Assembly (NCBI GenBank): GCA_049325415.1 | Contig: JBMOLL010000087.1 | Location: forward strand, 1 to 53,923 | Reading direction: 5' to 3' | Length of the DNA: 53,923 bases | DNA from: JBMOLL01 sp049325415 | GTDB taxonomy: Bacteria > Bacteroidota > Bacteroidia > Bacteroidales > GCA-2748055 | In this document: positions 25,855-32,601 of the stretch, in pieces | Layout of the letters: each line of letters starts with the position of its first letter | Numbering within the stretch: the stretch's first letter is position 1 | Notes under the pieces: model-generated | The model's input: the letters and a program-made list of their open reading frames with translations, nothing else | Databases searched by the model: none | Told to the model about the DNA's origin: nothing | Position numbers and translations under genes: made by a program

Positions 25855-26856
25855 ATGTCCCGGGATTTCCCTGTCATACTGTTGATCCTGCTGCTGTCAC
25901 TGCCCCTCTGCGGACAAAAGGGCTCTTCGCCCGTCAGGAACAGTGAGGAAGACCTGTATTCATGGTGTGCTGAATTCCCGCTTCGTGACGAAGAAACAGT
26001 TCACAGGAAAGGGAAACGGCTGAGCCGGCTGGTGCTGGGGGAAAAGGAAAGCGTCCTGCTTAAACCCGTTGCTTCCATCGTTGATCCGGATGGCCATCTG
26101 TGGGTCCTGGGTCAGGGTTCCGGACTGCTTGTCAGATGCGATGCAGATGCAGACGGAGAACGGGAGCTGCCGGTAAATATGAAGGCTCGCTATCCTTCCC
26201 TTGTCTCCCTCTGCCTGCTCCCCGGTTCGGGCATCCTCTTTACCGATTCTTTCCTGAATGGGGTTTACCTGTACGACCCTGAAAAGGGGCAACTCCGTAA
26301 GTTTATCACCTCCACCTCCCTTGATCAGCCGACAGGCATCGCCTGGTCGCCGCTGAACGACGAAGTGTGGGTGGTGGAGACCGGCGCTCACCGCATCTCG
26401 GTTTTTGACCGTGAAGGCGCCCTGTTGCGAAGTTTCGGGGAGAGAGGCAACGACGCGGGTTACTTTAATTATCCCACTCATATCTGGATCGATGCTTCAG
26501 GTCTGGCTTATATTGTGGATGCGATGAATTTCCGCATTCAGATCTTCAGCCCTGAAGGAACGTTCCTCTCATCCTTCGGCAAACAGGGTAACACCACCGG
26601 AACGCTGGGCCGGCCAAAGGGGATCGCCACCGACAGTGAAGGAAATATCTATATCGCCGACGCTCTTTTTCACACGGTTCAGATCTTTAGCCGCGAGGGC
26701 GATTTTCTCTACTATTTCGGCAGCCAGGGCTCCGACAGGGAAAAATTCTGGATGCCCGCAGGCATCTTTATTGATCAAAACGACAGGATTTACGTGTCCG
26801 ACAGCTATAACAACCGGGTGCAGATCTTTTGCAAAAAAACCAAAGCTATTCAATGA
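25855..26856 (+). CDS. Second NHL-repeat beta-propeller protein, exported
   Basis: The 333-residue protein begins at ATG 25855 (a TTG 9 bp earlier is in frame but less likely) with a strong hydrophobic signal ending LPLCGQ. Four or more clear NHL repeats follow (VWVVETGAHRISVFD, AYIVDAMNFRIQIFS, IYIADALFHTVQIFS, IYVSDSYNNRVQIFC) with SFG-G-G linkers. It resembles the first NHL protein only in fold. Its stop overlaps the dodecaheme start by 4 nt (ATGA at 26853). Two NHL proteins in one cluster, each coupled by ATGA to a cytochrome, suggest one propeller per cytochrome partner. Confidence 0.82.
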   Translation: MSRDFPVILLILLLSLPLCGQKGSSPVRNSEEDLYSWCAEFPLRDEETVHRKGKRLSRLVLGEKESVLLKPVASIVDPDGHLWVLGQGSGLLVRCDADADGERELPVNMKARYPSLVSLCLLPGSGILFTDSFLNGVYLYDPEKGQLRKFITSTSLDQPTGIAWSPLNDEVWVVETGAHRISVFDREGALLRSFGERGNDAGYFNYPTHIWIDASGLAYIVDAMNFRIQIFSPEGTFLSSFGKQGNTTGTLGRPKGIATDSEGNIYIADALFHTVQIFSREGDFLYYFGSQGSDREKFWMPAGIFIDQNDRIYVSDSYNNRVQIFCKKTKAIQ

Positions 26857-28532
26857 AAAGGCGGCTCTTCTTTGCGGTCTTGCTTTCTGCTGTTTCCGGG
26901 ATCCTCCCCGGACAGTCGGTCGTGAACTCGGTTCATAATCTTTCCGTATCCGGACCGGGAAGCATAAAAGCTTCTTCTGAAGACCAGATCTGTATCTTCT
27001 GTCATACCCCCCACAACAGCCTGCCGGAGAGTCCGCTCTGGAATAAAAGCGATCCCGGAGTGGTCTACGACCTTTATTCAAGCTCTACAGTACAGGCAGT
27101 TCCGGGACAGCCCACCGGGGCTTCGGCTTTATGCCTTTCCTGCCACGACGGTACGATCGCCCTGGGAAACCTCCTCAGCCGGTCGACCGACATCGACTTT
27201 ACCGGGGGCATTACCCATCTCCCACCGGGAAACACGAATCTTACCAGTGACCTTTCCGACGACCATCCAGTTTCCTTCCTTTACAACGCCTCACTGGCTT
27301 CCTCCGACGGACAGCTGAAAGATCCGGCCCTGCTCACCTTCCCTGTTCTGCTGGAAAACGGGGAGCTACAGTGTACCTCCTGTCATGACCCGCACAAGAA
27401 CGTGTACACCGATTTCCTGGTCGACTCGCCACAGTTTTCAGGCCTTTGCCTGAATTGCCACGACCGGAGCTTCTGGACAGGTTCTTCGCATGCCTCATCG
27501 ACAGCAAGCTGGTCGGGCAGCGGCACAGATCCCTGGCCGAAGACCGCTTTTACAAGCGTCGCTGAGAACGCTTGCGAAAACTGTCATACCCCGCATAACG
27601 CCATGGGCCGGCCGGTGCTTATGTATTACCTTGCAGAAGAGAGCAATTGCCTGGTCTGTCATAATGGCCAGGTTGCAGCAACAGATATCGCTTCTGAACT
27701 GGCCCGGCCCTATCTGCATAATGTTTATGCCTATACCGGGCTCCACGATGCCGCAGAGGATGTTCTGGTTACCGGGATGCATTCGGAATGCACCGATTGT
27801 CATAATCCCCATGCCGTCAATAATGCATCGGCAGGGGCGCCGGCTGCTTCGGGCAGGCTGGCGAGGATGACCGGCATTGATCTTGCGGGAGGAATGGCCG
27901 ACCCCCTGCTTTACCAGTACGAGCTTTGCTTCCGCTGCCATGCCGATAGTCCGGATAAACCAGCAGGCCTGATCTCAAGACAGATCGAACAGTACAACAC
28001 CCGGCTTGAGTTTAACCCGGCTAATCCATCCTTTCATCCAGTAGCGGCCACCGGCCAGAACCCCGATTGTCCGAGCCTGATTACACCTGCCTACACGGAA
28101 AGCAGTATGATTTACTGTACCGACTGTCACGCAGGAAGCGGTCCGGGAGGAACCCGGGGTCCTCATGGCTCCGACTGGCCGGGTCTTCTCCGCCTGCGCA
28201 ATGAAACCACTGACTATACTGCCGAATCGCCGGAGAATTATGCCCTTTGCTATTCCTGTCACAGCCGGAATTCGATCCTGGGAGATGAATCCTTTCCCTA
28301 TCATTCCCGGCATATCGTGGAGGAAAACACGCCCTGCTCGGCCTGTCATGATCCGCATGGGATCAGCAACACCCAGGGATCGGCAGAGAATAACAGTCAC
28401 CTGATCAATTTCGATATCAGCATTGTTTCGGCCAGTGGCTTTAACCTCCGCTTCGTGGATAGGGGATACCGGAGCGGATACTGCCTGCTTCGCTGTCACG
28501 GCCAGGGCCACGGTTTCGGGATGTCATACTGA
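26853..28532 (+). CDS. Dodecaheme c-type cytochrome (11 CXXCH plus one CX3CH)
   Basis: This 559-residue exported protein carries eleven CXXCH motifs spread along its length and a last CX3CH (CLLRCH, about residues 544-549). The first third (about 25-205) is a paralogue of the tetraheme protein at 20425: PLWN, LYSST, LCLSCHDGT, DLS-DHPVSF, QCTSCHDPH and LCLNCHD recur in order. The rest is a second multiheme section with CHTPH, CHNPH and CHDPH units. The ATG at 26853 starts the signal peptide (FFAVLLSAVSGILPGQ) and overlaps the NHL stop. No anchor is visible, so it could be released or held by other conduit proteins. It is the last gene of the cluster. Confidence 0.88.
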   Translation: MKRRLFFAVLLSAVSGILPGQSVVNSVHNLSVSGPGSIKASSEDQICIFCHTPHNSLPESPLWNKSDPGVVYDLYSSSTVQAVPGQPTGASALCLSCHDGTIALGNLLSRSTDIDFTGGITHLPPGNTNLTSDLSDDHPVSFLYNASLASSDGQLKDPALLTFPVLLENGELQCTSCHDPHKNVYTDFLVDSPQFSGLCLNCHDRSFWTGSSHASSTASWSGSGTDPWPKTAFTSVAENACENCHTPHNAMGRPVLMYYLAEESNCLVCHNGQVAATDIASELARPYLHNVYAYTGLHDAAEDVLVTGMHSECTDCHNPHAVNNASAGAPAASGRLARMTGIDLAGGMADPLLYQYELCFRCHADSPDKPAGLISRQIEQYNTRLEFNPANPSFHPVAATGQNPDCPSLITPAYTESSMIYCTDCHAGSGPGGTRGPHGSDWPGLLRLRNETTDYTAESPENYALCYSCHSRNSILGDESFPYHSRHIVEENTPCSACHDPHGISNTQGSAENNSHLINFDISIVSASGFNLRFVDRGYRSGYCLLRCHGQGHGFGMSY

Positions 28533-28638
28533 ATCCGGGGATTCTCCTGCTTTTCGTATCTTCGTATGCATTAAAACCCGCTGCACCCCATAGACCCGGG
28601 GCCCTTGCAAAGGAAGTACGGGATTAAATGACCTGCAA

Positions 28639-29664
28639 ATGTATCGTCCGGCCCTGCCTGTCCGCATGCTGCTGCTTCTCCGTCTTTCGGGGAGGATGTA
28701 CCGCGCCAATAATCCGCGGGGCCGGTACCACAGGCATATTGAAGAAAAAGCAGGTCTCCGGCCTGTTGATCTGCAGCCTGAAGGGCGTGACGCTCTCCCT
28801 CCCCTCCTCGTAAAAAAAATACGCTGGTACATGGTTGAGCTGCTGGAAACAGGTCGTCTGCTGGTTCTCCTGAGGGAAAAACCCTTAACGGCCAGGGAGG
28901 AAAAGGCGCTGATTCTGCTGGGGGGAATCATGGCTGTTTACGATTCGCTGGTAGATGAGCAGGACGATCCCGGGCTTCCGGGCAAAGTACTCGGGCGCTT
29001 TATCCGGAAAGAGAACTTTGATGGAGGAAAAGGTTGGTCCGGGACAGAGAAGGTATTCCATGTACTGTCGGAAGCTTTTTTTTCGGCTGTTACAGAAGAA
29101 CAGTGGTTGAGGTTTACAAGGCATTTCGGCCAAATTAATTATCAATTGCTGAGCGGAAGACAGAAGAACGAAAGGATCAGCGAAAAGGAGGTGCTTGATC
29201 TTACGTATGGAAAGGGAGGTGCCTCGTTACTGCTGTGTTTGTCTTTGCTCTTCCCTCCCGACAAAAAACTTGAGCAAGCCATGTTCAGCCTGGGTGGATT
29301 GATACAGCTCCTGAATGATGCACAGGATCTGCACAAAGATGCTGTCAAGGGTATAACTACCTTTGTCAGGTTTAAGAAAAGCTTCGGTGAAATCATTGAA
29401 ACAATTGAAGAGCAGGAAAATCGGACTTTTGGAGAATTCTACCCCCTGTCTGCTGAATACAGACAAACTTCCCGTTTCCTGTTTTGCATTCATGCGCTAA
29501 CGGTGGCGGTAAAGTACAAAATACTGGCATACAGGAAAAATGTGGGAGAATACTCCGACTATGATTTGCTTGGAAAAATGGACAGAGAGTATTTCAGGGT
29601 TGATCCTTTTTCCCAGGCTTCCGTCAGGTACTGTGTACCAAAAATACTATTTGCCAGGCTCTGA
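28639..29664 (+). CDS. Class I isoprenoid-synthase-fold protein, atypical
   Basis: The 341-residue helical protein has two acidic pairs where trans-prenyltransferases and terpene synthases bind magnesium: D102-SLV-D106 (within YDSLVDEQDD) and N226-D227-AQ-D230 (LNDAQDLHKD, then the AVKGITT turn). The first motif is not a textbook DDxxD and there is no clear long-chain prenyltransferase FARM/SARM pair, so the product is unknown. It lacks a signal peptide and should be cytoplasmic. It lies 106 bp after the cytochrome cluster, with a possible -7 box (TATCTTCG, near 28556) in the gap, so it may be separate. In-frame ATGs at 28666 and 28696 are alternative starts. Confidence 0.6.
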   Translation: MYRPALPVRMLLLLRLSGRMYRANNPRGRYHRHIEEKAGLRPVDLQPEGRDALPPLLVKKIRWYMVELLETGRLLVLLREKPLTAREEKALILLGGIMAVYDSLVDEQDDPGLPGKVLGRFIRKENFDGGKGWSGTEKVFHVLSEAFFSAVTEEQWLRFTRHFGQINYQLLSGRQKNERISEKEVLDLTYGKGGASLLLCLSLLFPPDKKLEQAMFSLGGLIQLLNDAQDLHKDAVKGITTFVRFKKSFGEIIETIEEQENRTFGEFYPLSAEYRQTSRFLFCIHALTVAVKYKILAYRKNVGEYSDYDLLGKMDREYFRVDPFSQASVRYCVPKILFARL

Positions 29665-29680
29665 CTGTCAGCTCAATGTG

Positions 29681-31381
29681 TTATTCAACGATAAACTCTT
29701 TCTCCCAGATGGTGATGCCTCCCTTTGCCCCGACCGACTGCAGGCGGACAATATAGGTTCCGGGGCCATCCGGTGTGGTGAAACGAACCGGAACCGGGGT
29801 CTCCTGGGTCAGCCTGAGCTCCGGATCATGATACAGCAGGTTCCGGCGGTCGGGGAGCCTGCTCCCTGAAACATCGCTGTATTGCGTCCCTTCCTCTTCC
29901 GGATCAAAGAGGCGATAGGCAAAAAAATGATTGTCCATCTCCGACTGCAGTCCGGCCAGATCATGATTCCTGCTGAAGATGCTGATGATCCCGCTGTACT
30001 TGAAAGCCCCGCAAACATACCCTTTATTGATTACTTCGATGCGCTCGATCCTGCGGCTGGGCGTTCTCAGAAGACTGTTGTCGTTGGCCACCGGGATATT
30101 ATCCATAAGCACCAGGGGAGGATAAACCCCGAAGGTGCCCTGGGCATTTACCACCAGGTGTCCCTGATCCTTGTTGTCGTGTGAAATGGAAACCTTATAA
30201 ACCAGCTCATAAAAGAATTCCTCCAGGTCATTCAGCTCGATGTAATCCTTGACAAAAAGTGTCGTAAGGGGTTTGCCGTAAAACGCCAGAGGCTCTGCTT
30301 CCACACCGACAGGCCCGGGAAGTTCCGGAGAAAACCGTTCGGAGATCTGTGCATTCAGGGCAAGTTCCGCCGCCAGGGCCCGGTCTTCCTCCTCCAGTGA
30401 AAAAGGGAAATAGGGCAAGGTCACCGGTTTGTTGCAAAACTCGCTGGTGATCAGGATTTCCGTTTCTCTGGCAGAGTCAGCCTCCACCGAAAGATGAAAT
30501 TCCTTTTCTCCCGTCAGATCAGGCAGTGTGAAATAGAAAAAGCCCTCCTCATCCGAAGAAACCGCGAGATAATAGTACGAACTGTTAAAGGATGAAAGGC
30601 TGACCTTGGCACCATTCAGGGGCTGACCGGTATTCCTGTCCCTGACCTTCCCGGATACCGTAAGGCCATCGGTTTCGGGTAGAAATTCAACATAACGGAC
30701 ATCTTCCGGCTCCTCCCCGGCGGGCAGGCGCAAAAGCGGAGCGTTCACTCGCGGTGTGGCCTTGACAATGTCCAGGGAGTAAACACCCTGCCGGGCTCCC
30801 GAAGGAGCTGTAAAACTGAGCTCTGCTTCCTCCCTTTTCCGGTACTGGTCCTTCAGTCCGGACAGTTGCAAAACACGCGGCGGAGTGATCTGGCTGTCTT
30901 TTACATCCGTGTCAGCACTTCCGTTATCCGGTCCCTTGTCGACCAGATCAGTCCTGGGGTTCAGGATCGTTACCGGCAGATAGGTATAGGTGTAGGGGGA
31001 GAAATTTCGCATCCACTTTGTGTAGGCACGGAGGTAATAATTCCCCGAATTGATGGTCGCAGGCACCTGGATCATACCCTCGGCACGACCATCCCGAACA
31101 GGAGCAATCGTCTGGCCAAGCTTAGTGCCGTCCCAGCGAAGCAATTCAATGTATACAACCGTACTCCATACCGGAGCCGGGGCGTCTGCCGGGGCTTTGT
31201 ATAAAGCTGTGAAATAAATTTTCTCGGATACCACGTAAAATGGCCGGTCGGTGAGCAGGGTGATCTGCTCCCCGTGGGTCAGGGGCAGGAGCAGGTTCTT
31301 TCCTTTTCCGTTCAGTGCCGGACTGATAAGGGTCAGTACCAGCAACAATCCCGTGATCTTGATCTTTATCCTGTTCATCAT
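29681..31381 (-). CDS. MG2-like / carboxypeptidase-regulatory / plug-domain exported protein
   Basis: The 566-residue exported protein (signal to about residue 25) has an MG2-type beta domain (TLLTDRPFYVVSEKIYFTALY to NYYLRAYTKW), a carboxypeptidase-regulatory-like repeat around 235-300 (VSGKVRDRNTGQPLNGAKV) and a C-terminal segment resembling a TonB plug (PPLVLMDNIPV... IERIEVINKGYV) but with no barrel. This architecture is frequent in Bacteroidota beside TonB receptors and DUF4249 lipoproteins. It is the last gene of a four-gene minus-strand operon and converges on the isoprenoid-fold gene with only 16 bp between them. Ligand unknown. Confidence 0.75.
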   Translation of the reverse strand: MMNRIKIKITGLLLVLTLISPALNGKGKNLLLPLTHGEQITLLTDRPFYVVSEKIYFTALYKAPADAPAPVWSTVVYIELLRWDGTKLGQTIAPVRDGRAEGMIQVPATINSGNYYLRAYTKWMRNFSPYTYTYLPVTILNPRTDLVDKGPDNGSADTDVKDSQITPPRVLQLSGLKDQYRKREEAELSFTAPSGARQGVYSLDIVKATPRVNAPLLRLPAGEEPEDVRYVEFLPETDGLTVSGKVRDRNTGQPLNGAKVSLSSFNSSYYYLAVSSDEEGFFYFTLPDLTGEKEFHLSVEADSARETEILITSEFCNKPVTLPYFPFSLEEEDRALAAELALNAQISERFSPELPGPVGVEAEPLAFYGKPLTTLFVKDYIELNDLEEFFYELVYKVSISHDNKDQGHLVVNAQGTFGVYPPLVLMDNIPVANDNSLLRTPSRRIERIEVINKGYVCGAFKYSGIISIFSRNHDLAGLQSEMDNHFFAYRLFDPEEEGTQYSDVSGSRLPDRRNLLYHDPELRLTQETPVPVRFTTPDGPGTYIVRLQSVGAKGGITIWEKEFIVE

Positions 31382-31390
31382 TTTCTTTTT

Positions 31391-32587
31391 CTATTCCCAG
31401 AATGAAGGAGGTGTAAGTAATCCGCCCCTTTTGGTACAGTCAAAACAATAAATAGCCCCGGTATACCTGATATTTGTGGCTTTATCATACATGATCGGCA
31501 TGGGGAAAGGCCCGTCCTTGTCGGCCTCATAATCGAAAGGCGCTACCGCACAGAAATTGATATCCACATCCAGTTCATCCGGCCGTTTGACAAAAATCCT
31601 TTTCTTCGTTACCGTCGATGTCCAGAAATATCCTATCACTCTTGCCTCGCTGTCATTGACATTGCAGATATTGGTTATCGGCTGCTCCGGCTGCCGGGTA
31701 TAAAGCGAACCGTCTCCCTCGGTAGCTGTCTTATTTTGTTCAAAATACCTGTAGGTCTGTTCGTCAACGGAAAACTGGCTGACAAGCAGGCTGTATTTGA
31801 TCCGCAGGCGATCCGTCTCGGTGGATATATATTGGAGCGGGATCTGTTTTTTCTCGTTCAACTCGATATTCACCGTATTGGACAGGAAGATCTTTTCGAT
31901 CTCCTGGGTAATCCAGCAACGATAAAGGGCCCACTTATCCTCCGTGGGAACAGGGGTGAGACTGAAATCCATGTAATAAAAATCAATGGGCCCTGCACTG
32001 GTATATTCATATGTTTCTTCCAGCCTCCACCTGAAAAAGCGCGACAGGGTATCCGGTGCTGTTACATCCAGGTAAAACTGCAAACCATCAAGTTCATCGC
32101 CGGTAAAGGGGTCAACACTGCTTTCCCTGATATAATACACCGAATCAACCGGCACTCCCGGTTGCAGTGTCTGGAATTCCGACTCATATTCCTCACCCTC
32201 GGGAGTCACCACCCGCACACGGTAATCTCGTCCGACAATCAGCTGGTCATCAGGAATAACACAAAAATAAGATCCTCCGGACCCCTGGGTGAAAGAGAAA
32301 ACATTGCTTTCTTCATCCTCGATCTGTACAATGCAATTATATACCGGGAGGAAAAAGGGATTCCCCAGAGAGGTTGTACGGGTTATGGAGATCTTCTGAT
32401 AGGGATTCCCCTTGATCAGGCTGGCTTCGATCGACAGAAGATCGGGCTCATCACCCGTATCCGCCGTAAAGGGCTCTATGCAGGAAGGCATGCCGCAGAG
32501 GATGACCAGGAACATAAGGCCCGGTACAAGGATCCCGTGACGGATCCTGTATTGTAGCTTGTGCATTTTATATTTTTCGTTTTTCAT
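31391..32587 (-). CDS. DUF4249 lipoprotein
   Basis: This 398-residue lipoprotein (MPSC, lipid on Cys36; a second ATG at 32566 would shorten the N-region) has the DUF4249 pattern: an N-terminal beta segment starting IEPF and containing LLSIEASLIKGN, then ITRTTSLGNP and VRVVTPEGEEYESEFQTL. The C terminus ends in a cysteine pair (YCFDCTKRGG). DUF4249 proteins are almost always encoded next to TonB receptors and are thought to act as their surface partner, much as SusD does for SusC. Gaps of 14 and 9 bp to its neighbours mark an operon. Confidence 0.85.
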   Translation of the reverse strand: MKNEKYKMHKLQYRIRHGILVPGLMFLVILCGMPSCIEPFTADTGDEPDLLSIEASLIKGNPYQKISITRTTSLGNPFFLPVYNCIVQIEDEESNVFSFTQGSGGSYFCVIPDDQLIVGRDYRVRVVTPEGEEYESEFQTLQPGVPVDSVYYIRESSVDPFTGDELDGLQFYLDVTAPDTLSRFFRWRLEETYEYTSAGPIDFYYMDFSLTPVPTEDKWALYRCWITQEIEKIFLSNTVNIELNEKKQIPLQYISTETDRLRIKYSLLVSQFSVDEQTYRYFEQNKTATEGDGSLYTRQPEQPITNICNVNDSEARVIGYFWTSTVTKKRIFVKRPDELDVDINFCAVAPFDYEADKDGPFPMPIMYDKATNIRYTGAIYCFDCTKRGGLLTPPSFWE

Positions 32588-32601
32588 TACGGGCTTGTAG
32601 T

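Noticed and set aside
26853..28532. Dodecaheme as an octaheme hydroxylamine or tetrathionate reductase
   Set aside because: Heme count and spacing differ, and no catalytic-heme CXXCK or related active-site motif is present.
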